The notes: a model not told the origin generated them from the sequence alone. Shown: positions 1-9,956, counted from the first letter of the stretch. The stretch is DNA of 40,071 bases from an uncultured bacterium (GCA_903929735.1 CAIYVW010000019.1:1-40071); one strand, 5' to 3'. Numbers and translations: made by a program.

Positions 1-841
1 TAAATTTTCTAATTTCTTTTGAGTAACTCGAAATATCTCCTATCTTTTGAGAAATATCACTAATGAAAAATTTATTCCTTGCCTCTTCTATCGGTAGATT
101 CGTATCTAGTAATCCTTTCTTTAGAGCAAGTTCATCAGCAGAACCAGTAAGCCATAGTTGCCAAGAAAGTTCAGGTATACGACCTGGATTTATTTTATCT
201 ATATGTTTAGCAATACTAGATGTACAGTTCGAGAATAAAGTATTATACCAATCTGGCTTAACAGTAAGCTTATTCATAGTATTAAGCATATCTACCAGCA
301 ATAATCTAGCATTACTCTGTTTTTCTAAACGTACTGGATAAACATAGACTTTATCTTTCCTTATATTAGCACGTAGAAGTACAGAATCTCTCTCATCAGC
401 GGCTATATAAACAAGAGGATAAGTATGTATCATACCTTTCCATATATCAAAAGTCTGATCTTTAGTCTTGCGAGCTTCTATAGTAATAGACAAGAAATCT
501 CCATTTTTAAATTCGAAAGAAACAAAAGTATGAGCAGTAGCTTCATAATCATTAAATGGCTCTGTAACATACCAAACTCTTTTTATCAGACTAAGATTAT
601 AAGTCTTATCATAGTAGCCAGGATGCATATCTGACTCTGTAGGGCTATATCGGAAATTACGGACATTCTTAATCGTAACTAAATCTCCATTAAACTTAGC
701 AGTGGATAGAATAGAAAGCTGCTCCTGCCAGTCACCCTTTGTAGGAGGTCTCTTGAGTAGTTGCCAAGAAACAAGGCAAAGAAAAATAAACAAAATTACA
801 ACTAAAAATTTTTTAAAAATTATATTTTTTGTGAATTTCAT
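1..841 (-). CDS. DUF4105-like (Lnb N-terminal periplasmic) membrane/lipoprotein, 3' end truncated by window edge
   Basis: Own reverse-strand translation from ATG at 841: MKFTKNIIFKKFLVVILFIFLCLVSWQLLKRPPTKGDWQEQLSILSTAKFNGDLVTIKNVRNFRYSP...WYNTLFSNCTSSIAKHI..., no stop before window edge; YNTLFxNCT motif typical of DUF4105. Missing from the ORF track because it runs off the window. Confidence 0.8.
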   Translation of the reverse strand, partial: MKFTKNIIFKKFLVVILFIFLCLVSWQLLKRPPTKGDWQEQLSILSTAKFNGDLVTIKNVRNFRYSPTESDMHPGYYDKTYNLSLIKRVWYVTEPFNDYEATAHTFVSFEFKNGDFLSITIEARKTKDQTFDIWKGMIHTYPLVYIAADERDSVLLRANIRKDKVYVYPVRLEKQSNARLLLVDMLNTMNKLTVKPDWYNTLFSNCTSSIAKHIDKINPGRIPELSWQLWLTGSADELALKKGLLDTNLPIEEARNKFFISDISQKIGDISSYSKEIRKF

Positions 842-850
842 TTAATTTAT

Positions 851-2764
851 TTAAATTACTTTAAGACGATCTTTATATTTAACGTAAACAAATGATGCCA
901 CCAAAGCTATTACTCCAAGTCCAATAAATGAAATAATTCTATAAATTGTTCCTAGACTCCAGACGTCTATGAATATTTTAACAGCTGTAATTATAAACAA
1001 TGTTAAGCCGAAAATTCTTAAGCTTGAGCTCCTCTTAGCAAAGCCAACAGCGGTAAGAATGGCTGCATATATTGCCCAGAAAATTGAAACTGATGTATTT
1101 GATTTATTGGAATTAGAATCCTTCTCGGCTATCATAGCTGATCTTTCTTGTATCGTACTAGTATAATAATTAGTACCTTCTCTCTCACTATTAAGTGATT
1201 GAACTTTCATAGAATAATTACTTTCTAATATATAATTCTCTAGATTATAATAAAATATAATCTGGGAGCTGAAAGCATACAAAGTTAAAATATTGGCTAT
1301 TATAATAAAAGAGATAGCTCCCCTTTTTTGTATTTCAGCTGAGATACTTCCATACTTATAATAGATATAAGAAATAACATAAGCAGAAGCTATAGCTATA
1401 ATCAAAATACCAAATGCTTTATTAAAAATAGGAGAGAAATCTCTATTCATAGTACTATAAGAATTCCAACCAAAGAAATTAATTAATCCAAGTATATAAA
1501 CTGCTACTCCCATAACTTGGAAGCCTCTATTATTCATAGAAAGAGCTATCAGATATAGTAAGCAGGCCTCAATAAACCAGACAATAGCAATATACATACC
1601 TGAGAACTGAATAGGTACAGCCAAGGACAAGAAAGCAACAGCAAGCCCCGGTAGGAATATATTCAAAGTTTTATCTTCATTATTTTTCTCATTGGCTATA
1701 TAAGCTAGTATGATGTAGACTATCGCAATCATTAAAGTACATAAACCAAGAATAGACTCATGCTGTGGCTTCATAAGATTATAGAAAATACCAAAAAATC
1801 CAAAAGCATTCGCCAACAGCAAGAAATAATCAAACTCATTCGACTTCTCTTTCACTATTATAATTCTATAAATACTAGCAACAAGGAATATAAAGAAAGT
1901 TAATATTAAGAAGAATATTACAGAAGACAAAAGTGACTCATTATAATAACCAATCATCCAAGTGAAAAAATTAATAGCAGTACCAACTAATGCTAAAGTT
2001 ACTAATTCTGGCCATTTCTTAAATATAGTTATAGCCAGGACTCCAACATCTAAAATAAGAACATAAGCAAATACTTCAAACATATTATTACCTGTCGCTC
2101 CTATGATATAAGGAGTAGTAAAACCTCCTATTATAGCCAAAATAGCTAATTTATTATCATGATTTACAAAACTTAAAATGAAAGTCAGAGCTGTCACTAG
2201 GAACATAAGTATTCCTGTATTTAATGGATCGATAAGATTATAAAAGCTATGGGCTGCATAAAATGATAAATATAGTATAGCTATTCCACCCCCAAACATA
2301 ACTTCAGAAAAGACATCATACTTCTTACGGAAGTACTGACCTATACTTATTAAAATTGCCCCTATCAAAACTCCTACAAAAATTCTCCCAGTAGGACCAA
2401 TCCAATTATTATCAAATGCATACTTTAAGAAAAAGGCTACTCCCAAAACCAATGCTCCTATACCTATCTTACCTAGTATCTCCCCCGAAGAATCTTCATA
2501 AGAAATTCCAGCAAATACAGACAATTCTTCATTCTCAAGAATTGGCTGGTCTATATTTTGATTTAATTTGACTTCAGATGGGTTACTATCTATTGGATTT
2601 ACTGCAACTTCTGATTTAGAATCAGAAACTATTTTCACGGTGCTATTATTTTCAGAATTTTTAATATACTCACTAAGAGTCCTTTCTATTCTATTAATTT
2701 TATTATTCTGATTTGAAATTACGTAAAATAAAACTAGTCCTATCATTATTAGTAACATTTCCAT
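851..2764 (-). CDS. DUF2339 family multi-pass membrane protein
   Basis: 637 aa ORF, short coiled N-terminus followed by many TM segments, GKIGIGALVLGVAFFLKYAFDNNWIGPTGRI motif typical of DUF2339. Confidence 0.85.
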   Translation of the reverse strand: MEMLLIMIGLVLFYVISNQNNKINRIERTLSEYIKNSENNSTVKIVSDSKSEVAVNPIDSNPSEVKLNQNIDQPILENEELSVFAGISYEDSSGEILGKIGIGALVLGVAFFLKYAFDNNWIGPTGRIFVGVLIGAILISIGQYFRKKYDVFSEVMFGGGIAILYLSFYAAHSFYNLIDPLNTGILMFLVTALTFILSFVNHDNKLAILAIIGGFTTPYIIGATGNNMFEVFAYVLILDVGVLAITIFKKWPELVTLALVGTAINFFTWMIGYYNESLLSSVIFFLILTFFIFLVASIYRIIIVKEKSNEFDYFLLLANAFGFFGIFYNLMKPQHESILGLCTLMIAIVYIILAYIANEKNNEDKTLNIFLPGLAVAFLSLAVPIQFSGMYIAIVWFIEACLLYLIALSMNNRGFQVMGVAVYILGLINFFGWNSYSTMNRDFSPIFNKAFGILIIAIASAYVISYIYYKYGSISAEIQKRGAISFIIIANILTLYAFSSQIIFYYNLENYILESNYSMKVQSLNSEREGTNYYTSTIQERSAMIAEKDSNSNKSNTSVSIFWAIYAAILTAVGFAKRSSSLRIFGLTLFIITAVKIFIDVWSLGTIYRIISFIGLGVIALVASFVYVKYKDRLKVI

Positions 2765-2860
2765 ATATTTTAAAATTCTTATAATTAATGATTTAATTAT
2801 ACTATTTATTTTAAATAATAGTAATAAATCATGCGACTTTTTAGTAAAAATAAATTACAA

Positions 2861-3427
2861 TTATTCTTTTATTTTCATACCAGAAATAGGAAAAGTTATA
2901 TAGAAAATAGTACCTTTACCTTGTTCTGACTTAAACCATATATCACCCCCTGCCTTATCAATGATTAACTTGATAACATAAAGACCCAAACCAGTTCCTT
3001 CATTTTCTGATTCTTTTGCATTATCAGCTCTAAAGAGTTTAGTGAAAATTTTATCTTGCTGACTAGCAGGTATACCCATACCAGAATCTTCTATTGAAAA
3101 AACTAAGCAATCTTCTTTTAAATTCCTTTCTCCAAAATTTTGACCGGCCTTTAAACTAGCTAAATAAATTTTTATTAAACCTTCGGAATCTGTATATTTA
3201 ACAGCATTTGATAATAAATTCTGAAAAATAATTCTTAATAATTTTTCATCAGCTTGAAAATTTGAGATATCTCCTTCTTCTTTTTTATCTATTAATAATT
3301 TTTTATTTATTATTTTAGACTGATTATCTTTTATTGAGCTATCCATTAATTCAGATATATTAATAGATTTAGGCTCAATAACAAAAGTCCCCATATCTAA
3401 CTTGGAGAGTTGCCATCTCCCTTTCAA
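2861..3427 (-). pseudogene. Sensor histidine kinase C-terminal fragment (HATPase_c), 5' part missing
   Basis: N box (FQNLLSNAVKYT), G1 (EDSGMGIP), F and G2 (GTGLGLYVIK) motifs present; sequence begins at ...LSKLDMG with no HisKA domain or sensor region; start would be TTG. Confidence 0.75.
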
Positions 3428-3633
3428 ATGATTTAGAAAAAGCTGGTTTTACAAAATCTAAAACAGAGAGTAAGAAATCAAGTCCTAATCCTACTACTAT
3501 ACTCATAAAAGATAGTAAGAAAGATTATACTTCTTACATAGAAAAAGTTGTTAAGAATAAATATCCTAATGCTATTACTAAATCAAATCCTGAAAAATCT
3601 AAATTTGATGTTATTATAACTATAAGCAAATAA
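3412..3633 (+). pseudogene. LytR_C (LytR/CpsA/Psr C-terminal domain) protein fragment, 5' part missing
   Basis: Plus-strand reading: SLSNDLEKAGFTKSKTESKKSSPNPTTILIKDSKKDYTSYIEKVVKNKYPNAITKSNPEKSKFDVIITISK*, resembling the C-terminal half of a LytR_C domain; no start and abruptly joined to the histidine kinase fragment. Confidence 0.5.
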
Positions 3634-3679
3634 TAATTAACTTTTCTATATAAGTGAATTATTGATTTATGAACTGACT

Positions 3680-6322
3680 TTAAATCCAGTCATACTTTTT
3701 TATGAACCACAATTTCAACAATTGAGTTATCAAGAAATATAAAACAATACCTATAAATAATAATACGAAATACAAAGGAGGTAATGGAACAAATGATAAA
3801 GCACTAGCAAAAGGAGAAAATGGAAGGTAGAGGCCAAAAGCTATAACACAACAAGTAGAGAACATTAGAGGCCAACTTGCTCGACTCTGAAGAAAAGGTA
3901 CCTTGCTTGTTCTTATAATATGGACAATGAGTGTTTGAGTTAATAAAGATTCTATAAACCATCCAGTATGGAACAAACTCTGATGGAATACATCTGGAGT
4001 AGCCAGACAATTAAAAACATAAAGCATAACAAAGAATGTAGCATAATCAAATAATGAACTTATGGGACCAAAGAATATAATAAATCTTTTAATATTTTTA
4101 AAATTCCACTTTGTTGGTTTTAACAACCTTTCTTCATCTACATTATCTGTAGGAATTGTTGTTTGGGAAAAATCATAAAGCATATTATTTACTAAAATTT
4201 GAATTGGCAACATGGGAAGAAAAGGTAGAAAAATACTTGCACCCACAACACTAAACATATTCCCAAAGTTTGAACTCGCGGCCATTTTTATATATTTAAT
4301 AATATTATCAAATATTTTCCTTCCCTCTTTAATACCATCTTTGAGAACTAATAAACTTTTTTCTAATAAAATTAAGTCTGATGACTCTTTAGCTATATCA
4401 GCAGCAGTATCAACAGAAATGCCTACGTCGGCCGCAATAAGAGAAAGAGAATCATTTATACCATCACCAAGGAAACCAACTATGTGATTATTCTTTCTTA
4501 AACTTTTAATTATGCGTTCTTTATCGTATGGAGAAAGTTTGGCAAAAATAGAAATATTTTCTACTTCAATTGACAACTCTTCATCACTTAATTTCTCTAT
4601 ATCGCTACCTAAAAGAATCCTATCAGCTAATAGACCAACCTCTTCACATATCTTTTTTGTTACAATACCGTTATCTCCTGTTAATATTTTAACTTTTACT
4701 CCTAGTGACTCCAAATCTGAGATAGCCTCTTTAGCACTCTTTTTAGGTGGATCGAAGAAAGCTAAAAATCCAGACAAGACAAGGTTTGATTCATCTTCGA
4801 TAGAAAATACAGATTGCTCTTTGTCTACTTCCTTGTAAGCAACAGCAATAACTCGAAAGCCTTCTTTATTCAACTCCTCCTCCATAAAAGTTCTCTTATC
4901 ATCGCTTATATCACCAAAAGGTATTTCCTTGCCGTCTATTAATATAGAAGAGCATTTATTAAAAATTTCTTCGACAGCTCCTTTACAGATTAAAAGATGT
5001 GAATCATTGTTATTATCCGAAACAACAACAGAAAGCCTTCTTCTGTTGAAATCGAAAGGTATTTCATCTATTTTCTTATATTTAGCTATTTCTAATTTTT
5101 CTTTTATATCTTCATGTTTTAGAATCGCTTCATCTATAATATCTTGCATGCCTGTCTGGAAAAAACTATTCATAAATCCAAAATGTAAAGTTTTCTCACT
5201 GTCTTTACCATAAACATCTAAATATTTCTCTAAAACTACTCGTCCTTCTGTTAGAGTTCCTGTTTTATCAGTACATAGTATGTCCATAGTTCCAAAATTC
5301 TCTATCGCGTCTAAGTGTTTAACTATTACTTTCTTTTTAGATAAAGCTAGAGCTCCTTTATATAAATTCATCGCTACTATTGTAGTTACCATTTCAGGAG
5401 CCATTCCTACAGCTACAGCTAAAGCAAATAAAAATGCTTCGAACCAATTATGTTTAAAAATTCCGTTTAATAGAAAAACAGTAGGGACCATAAAAATCAT
5501 GAATTTCAAAATAAGAAGTACAAATAATTTTAATTCTTTATCAAAATCAGAGATATGATCACTAGCATTAATATCATGAGCTATCATACCTATATATGTA
5601 TTCTTACCTGTATTTAAAACAATAGCAGTAGCTACTCCACTCTCTACACTAGTACCCAAAAAACATAAGTTACAGAAATCTATAATATTCTCTCTGTCTT
5701 TATTTTGATCTATTACATGCTTTTCTATAGGCATAGATTCTCCTGTGAGCATAGCTTGATTAATAGAAAGATCTTTAGATGATAAGAGTCTTATGTCACC
5801 TGGAATAATTGCCCCGGAATAGAGATAAACTATATCTCCAGGAACTATATATTTTAAATCTATTTCCTCCTTTTTACCATTTCTTATAACTGTTGTTTTA
5901 GTATGGATAATCGATTTTAGTTTATTAGCAGCTAAAGAAGCTTTCGTCTCTTGATAGAAATTCAAAAGAACACTCAGTAGTACCATTATGATAATCACAA
6001 TAAAAGCTTTAATTTCTCCAGAAAAGAAAGAAACAAGAGCAAGTCCTATTAATAGGAGATTGATAGGACTTTTTAGTATATTAAAAAGCTTTAAAAAGTG
6101 ATTCGTGCTTTTTTCATCCACTATAGAGTTAACTCCATATATTTTAATTCTTTTTTTGACTTCTTCTGAACTAAGTCCATCATTAGAAGATTTCAATTCA
6201 TTAAGAGAAAAATCTGAATTATTCTTTGCGTAGACTGACAGCTTATCAAAAAGCTTTTTCTTTAATTCATCTGTTATTTGATTATCTTTATTATTTACAA
6301 AAATATGTTTAAACCAATTCAT
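3680..6322 (-). CDS. mgtA: Magnesium-translocating P-type ATPase
   Basis: 880 aa, DKTGTLT phosphorylation motif, TGES, GDGINDSLSLIAADVGISV, MgtA/MgtB-like architecture. Confidence 0.92.
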   Translation of the reverse strand: MNWFKHIFVNNKDNQITDELKKKLFDKLSVYAKNNSDFSLNELKSSNDGLSSEEVKKRIKIYGVNSIVDEKSTNHFLKLFNILKSPINLLLIGLALVSFFSGEIKAFIVIIIMVLLSVLLNFYQETKASLAANKLKSIIHTKTTVIRNGKKEEIDLKYIVPGDIVYLYSGAIIPGDIRLLSSKDLSINQAMLTGESMPIEKHVIDQNKDRENIIDFCNLCFLGTSVESGVATAIVLNTGKNTYIGMIAHDINASDHISDFDKELKLFVLLILKFMIFMVPTVFLLNGIFKHNWFEAFLFALAVAVGMAPEMVTTIVAMNLYKGALALSKKKVIVKHLDAIENFGTMDILCTDKTGTLTEGRVVLEKYLDVYGKDSEKTLHFGFMNSFFQTGMQDIIDEAILKHEDIKEKLEIAKYKKIDEIPFDFNRRRLSVVVSDNNNDSHLLICKGAVEEIFNKCSSILIDGKEIPFGDISDDKRTFMEEELNKEGFRVIAVAYKEVDKEQSVFSIEDESNLVLSGFLAFFDPPKKSAKEAISDLESLGVKVKILTGDNGIVTKKICEEVGLLADRILLGSDIEKLSDEELSIEVENISIFAKLSPYDKERIIKSLRKNNHIVGFLGDGINDSLSLIAADVGISVDTAADIAKESSDLILLEKSLLVLKDGIKEGRKIFDNIIKYIKMAASSNFGNMFSVVGASIFLPFLPMLPIQILVNNMLYDFSQTTIPTDNVDEERLLKPTKWNFKNIKRFIIFFGPISSLFDYATFFVMLYVFNCLATPDVFHQSLFHTGWFIESLLTQTLIVHIIRTSKVPFLQSRASWPLMFSTCCVIAFGLYLPFSPFASALSFVPLPPLYFVLLFIGIVLYFLITQLLKLWFIKKYDWI

Positions 6323-6375
6323 ATAGCAATAATGGCATTATATCAATAATTTTTCAACTTATAATGAATTGATAA

Positions 6376-6777
6376 TTATCTATTTAAAATAGTAATATTT
6401 AATTGCAAAACTGAAGCAAAACTAACCCACAAAAGATAAGGCATATTCACTAAAGTAACCCACATAATATAAGGATAAATAAATATTAAACTCAAGATCA
6501 GAGTTAACAATACTAATACAATATCTATAAAAGCTAAAACATTATTTTTTAACTTAAATTGAAAATAAGTAAAAGATAAATTAAAAATTAAATTCAATAA
6601 AAACGGCAAACCAATAATTAAAGGTATTTCATTATTTATAAATATCTGATAAAAGACTGTTCCAAAAGATGCAAAAATTATTATATATAAAAATGTCCAA
6701 ACCGGACCAAATAAATACGAAGGAGGAGCCCAAGATGGTTTAATAAGTTTCTTATACCAATTATATGTTTTACTCAT
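6376..6777 (-). CDS. tspO: TspO/MBR family protein
   Basis: WYKKLIKPSWAPPSYLFGPVWTFLYIIIFASFGTVF, LPFLLNLIFNLSFTYFQFKLKN; TspO signature. Confidence 0.93.
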   Translation of the reverse strand: MSKTYNWYKKLIKPSWAPPSYLFGPVWTFLYIIIFASFGTVFYQIFINNEIPLIIGLPFLLNLIFNLSFTYFQFKLKNNVLAFIDIVLVLLTLILSLIFIYPYIMWVTLVNMPYLLWVSFASVLQLNITILNR

Positions 6778-6802
6778 AATGAGTAATTATATCACAAAAA
6801 TA

Positions 6803-7324
6803 TTACAATTTTCTACTATCATAAGCCCAATGAAGAACAGCTTGACGTTGAACAGGTCGACAAAACATGTCACCTACTCTACAATTCTTACTTATCTGTG
6901 ATATATGTCTAACGATAGCCTTCCATCTTTTAATCTGACGATCATCTTCTTTGGGTAACCGGCGGCCATAATAATATCTACAATACCATTGGAACCAACC
7001 ACGTGGATCATCTTTATTTATCCATCCATTTTTCCTCCAAACACTAAGTGATGAGCTAGCATTAACTCCAAAATAATTTATTTCTGGATTATGAAAATCT
7101 GGACAAAGTTTAGCTTTACTAAACCAGTCTGATGGAAATTCTTTACTGCAATCTGTCATATACTTACCACCAAAAATACCCATAGCAAGCATTTGCTTGG
7201 GGCTTAAATCTGGGTTAAAATCTTTATGAAAATTTTTACCAATAGGCTCTACTAATTCATACTTATACCCTTTTTGCATTTTGTCATTTACGATGATAAT
7301 TTTCTTTGTAAATTTTTTGGGCAT
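6803..7324 (-). CDS. Conserved uncharacterised protein (GVNAS..VWRKNGWI..DPRGWFQWYCRYY.GRR family)
   Basis: 173 aa ORF with strongly patterned W/Y/R/C-rich conserved core. Confidence 0.75.
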   Translation of the reverse strand: MPKKFTKKIIIVNDKMQKGYKYELVEPIGKNFHKDFNPDLSPKQMLAMGIFGGKYMTDCSKEFPSDWFSKAKLCPDFHNPEINYFGVNASSSLSVWRKNGWINKDDPRGWFQWYCRYYYGRRLPKEDDRQIKRWKAIVRHISQISKNCRVGDMFCRPVQRQAVLHWAYDSRKL

Positions 7325-7338
7325 AAAATAAAAATAAT

Positions 7339-7641
7339 TTATTTTTGCATCAAACTCATAAGAGGAGCGAGAGCTTCCCTATGCTTCATTATCTGTTCTT
7401 TATATTTATTCATTACAAGTATAGCTGCATACTGCTCAGCTGTACCAGCCTTTTTCTTTTCCTCTATCTCATTTGTAATTTTTTCAAAAAGTTCTTTTAC
7501 TTCCTTATTAGAATCAAGAGCTTTAAGACTTTCTGCTATTTGAGGATTCTCTTCGAGCTGCTTAGCTATTTGCTCTGCTTGTTCAGAAGAAACTCCTTTC
7601 ATTTGTAATGCTTTTTTTGTTATATATGATTTAAATCCCAT
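7339..7641 (-). CDS. Small hypothetical protein, helical
   Basis: 100 aa ORF, charged helical composition, tight spacing to neighbouring genes. Confidence 0.6.
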   Translation of the reverse strand: MGFKSYITKKALQMKGVSSEQAEQIAKQLEENPQIAESLKALDSNKEVKELFEKITNEIEEKKKAGTAEQYAAILVMNKYKEQIMKHREALAPLMSLMQK

Positions 7642-7692
7642 AATTTTGTTATTATAGCAAAAAATTCATTTTTATGCGAATATAAAACTATT

Positions 7693-8598
7693 ATGAATAA
7701 TAAAATTATAGTCATACTAGGTCAAACATCTACAGGAAAGAGTGACTTCGCTGTAGAAATTGCCAAGCTTATAAATGGCGAAATTATTTCAGCTGATTCT
7801 AGACAAGTCTATAAAGGAATGGATCTAGGTACAGGTAAAATTACAAAAAAAGAGATGAAAAATGTAACACACCATTTACTTGATATTATCTCTCCCTCAA
7901 AAGTTTTCTCTGTAAATGATTTCCAGAAGAAAGCTAATAAAAAAATAGAAGAAATAATTAAAAAAGGAAAAGTTCCTATTATATGTGGAGGTACAGGATT
8001 TTACATAGATGCAGTTGTGAATGGTACTATATTCCCAAATGTTCCTCCTAATAAAAAATTAAGAGAAGAACTTTACCTACTCAACGCTATAGCGTTGAGT
8101 AGGTATTTAGAAAAATTAGATCCTGAAAAGGCTAAAATGATAGATAAAAATAATAAAGTTAGACTAGTTAGAGCTATTGAAATTGCTAAAGCTTTAGGAT
8201 CAGTTCCTGAAACTATTAACAACATATCAAAATATCAATTTTTAAAAGTTGGTTTAATATTACCTCCTGAAATATTAAAAGAGAGAATTAAAGTGAGATT
8301 ACTTTCTCGTATTAAAAAAGGAATGATAAATGAAATTAAAAAACTACATGAAAATAAAATATCATGGAAAAGATTGAATTCTTTCGGTCTTGAATATAGA
8401 CATGTATCATTATACCTACAAAATAAAGTCAAAAAAGATGAAATGACAGAAAAGCTCAATACTGACATATGGCACTTCGCCAAACGTCAAAATACATGGT
8501 TTAAACGTGATCTAAACATAAAATGGATAGACCTAAGAAAAAAAAGTGATGTATTAAAGATTAAAAAAGAAATAAAGGAGTTTTTGGTACACGAATAG
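7693..8598 (+). CDS. miaA: tRNA dimethylallyltransferase
   Basis: GQTSTGKSDFAVEIAK P-loop, EIISADSRQVYKGMDLGTGK, HHLLDI motifs. Confidence 0.95.
   Translation: MNNKIIVILGQTSTGKSDFAVEIAKLINGEIISADSRQVYKGMDLGTGKITKKEMKNVTHHLLDIISPSKVFSVNDFQKKANKKIEEIIKKGKVPIICGGTGFYIDAVVNGTIFPNVPPNKKLREELYLLNAIALSRYLEKLDPEKAKMIDKNNKVRLVRAIEIAKALGSVPETINNISKYQFLKVGLILPPEILKERIKVRLLSRIKKGMINEIKKLHENKISWKRLNSFGLEYRHVSLYLQNKVKKDEMTEKLNTDIWHFAKRQNTWFKRDLNIKWIDLRKKSDVLKIKKEIKEFLVHE
8074..8105. repeat. 32-bp perfect palindrome within miaA, in frame
   Basis: TACCTACTCAACGCTATAGCGTTGAGTAGGTA; encodes YLLNAIALSRY. Confidence 0.95.
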
Positions 8599-8643
8599 AA
8601 TAGTGGAAAATAAAATAGATTTATAGTATACTCTCTCTTACAA

Positions 8644-8714
8644 GGGCGATTAGTTTAGTGGTAGAACGAAAGTTTCCAAAACTTTTGGTGGGGGTTCGAT
8701 TCCTCCATCGCCCG
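8644..8714 (+). tRNA. tRNA-Trp (CCA)
   Basis: GGGCGAT/ATCGCCC acceptor, anticodon loop TTCCAAA in AAAGT/ACTTT stem, GGTTCGATTCC T arm; no encoded CCA tail. Confidence 0.9.
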
Positions 8715-8743
8715 CAAAAAAAGACAGCGAATAGCTGTTTTTT
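8715..8743 (+). terminator. Intrinsic terminator after tRNA-Trp
   Basis: ACAGC gaata GCTGT followed by T run. Confidence 0.7.
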
Positions 8744-8756
8744 GTTGGGCGATAGC

Positions 8757-8877
8757 AAGTAAACTGCTTTACTTACGTGGAGGAAGCAAAAACCTTTTCC
8801 ATGTGAGTGTACTCACGAACAGAAAAGGTGTACTGAACATGTAAGGTTCGATAAGCGTACTCGCGGTCCTTCATGTT
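8757..8877. repeat. Three tandem hairpins between tRNA-Trp and the APH-like gene
   Basis: AAGTAAA-ctgc-TTTACTT (8757-8774); ACCTTTTC-cat-GTGAGT-gt-ACTCAC-gaaca-GAAAAGGT (8792-8829); AACATGtAAGG...CCTTCATGTT (8836-8877). Confidence 0.7.
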
Positions 8878-8893
8878 ATGTTATAATTAATAC

Positions 8894-9862
8894 ATGGAAT
8901 CAAGTATTGTTTTCAAAAACGAGCCAAAACTATCTCCACATGAGGCAGATAATAAATATAACAAAAGAAGAATTGCTTTAATACCTCAAGTTGAAGAATT
9001 TATTTCTTCTAATATAAGATTCAAGGGGAAAGAAACTAGTGTCATTTTTGCACATGAAGGTGTTTCTTCTCTCATTTGTATAATTGAAACACAAGATGAA
9101 AAATTAGTTCTTAAGATTCATCTGAGCATACTTCGTTCTACGGATGAAGGTCAATTTCTAAGTGTATGGGAGCAGGCTGGTGTTAGTGTTCCTCACGTTT
9201 TAGAAGAAGGCATGTTGAATGGGCATGCGTATGTTTTAATGGAATATATAGACGCGCCGCTTTTGGGAGAAAAATCTACCAGAGAAGAATTAATTGATAA
9301 AGGATTGCGTTCTGAAATGGGTACTACTCTGAGGAGAATGCATGAACCTAAAGGAGAAGGTTATGGTCGTCTAATTTATGGCAAGGGAGAATTTTCTAAT
9401 TTCAAGGGATGGCTCGAGAGTGAAGACATGAAAAATAGATTTAAATACGTCAAAGATAATGGAGTCCTAGGAGAAGAACATGGCTCTTTACCACTAGCTT
9501 GTAAAATATTACTTGAATATGTTGGTGATAAAAAGAGTAGTTATTGTCATTTTGATTTTGGATCTAAAAATATATTTGCCACAAATCCTATTACTGTTTT
9601 TGATCCTAATCCAGAATTAAATAATGGGTATATGGATTTGGCTCGTAGTACGGTAAATAGCATAGCTCATGATGGTAAATTCCCAAATCAATTAGTTGAT
9701 GGATATTTTTCTAATGAATCATATGACAAGAAAGTTTTGCAAGCAGCAATTCTAGTTAACAGCTATTATAAGTTTAATTATTGGCATAAAACAAATAAAT
9801 TAAAAGCTATTAAAAATGTTCAAGATTATCTAATAAGAACAAAAGATCTTCTTAATCTATAA
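8894..9862 (+). CDS. Aminoglycoside phosphotransferase / kinase-like (APH/ChoK) family protein
   Basis: KLVLKIH, YVLMEYIDAPLLGE, YCHFDFGSKNIFA and VFDPNPELNNGYMDLA resemble APH fold Brenner (HxDxxxxN-like) and DFG-like motifs. Confidence 0.75.
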   Translation: MESSIVFKNEPKLSPHEADNKYNKRRIALIPQVEEFISSNIRFKGKETSVIFAHEGVSSLICIIETQDEKLVLKIHLSILRSTDEGQFLSVWEQAGVSVPHVLEEGMLNGHAYVLMEYIDAPLLGEKSTREELIDKGLRSEMGTTLRRMHEPKGEGYGRLIYGKGEFSNFKGWLESEDMKNRFKYVKDNGVLGEEHGSLPLACKILLEYVGDKKSSYCHFDFGSKNIFATNPITVFDPNPELNNGYMDLARSTVNSIAHDGKFPNQLVDGYFSNESYDKKVLQAAILVNSYYKFNYWHKTNKLKAIKNVQDYLIRTKDLLNL

Positions 9863-9956
9863 GAATAAAGTCTTGAAAAACACTATTACATTTAAAAATC
9901 ATATTTTCAAAGGTGTTTCAGTTCAAACTTTTAAAGCCCGTAGGTATATAAAAAAA

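Noticed and set aside
63-634. Plus-strand ORFs 63-341 and 425-634
   Set aside because: Antisense to the DUF4105-like coding region read on the minus strand.
1130-1250. GTACTA...TAGTAC short inverted repeat in the DUF2339 gene
   Set aside because: Only 6-bp arms, AT-rich and in an ordinary extracytoplasmic loop; expected by chance.
4212-5558. Plus-strand ORFs 4212-4487, 4512-4838, 4929-5213, 5280-5558
   Set aside because: Antisense shadows of mgtA; no recognisable family, compositional by-product of the real gene.
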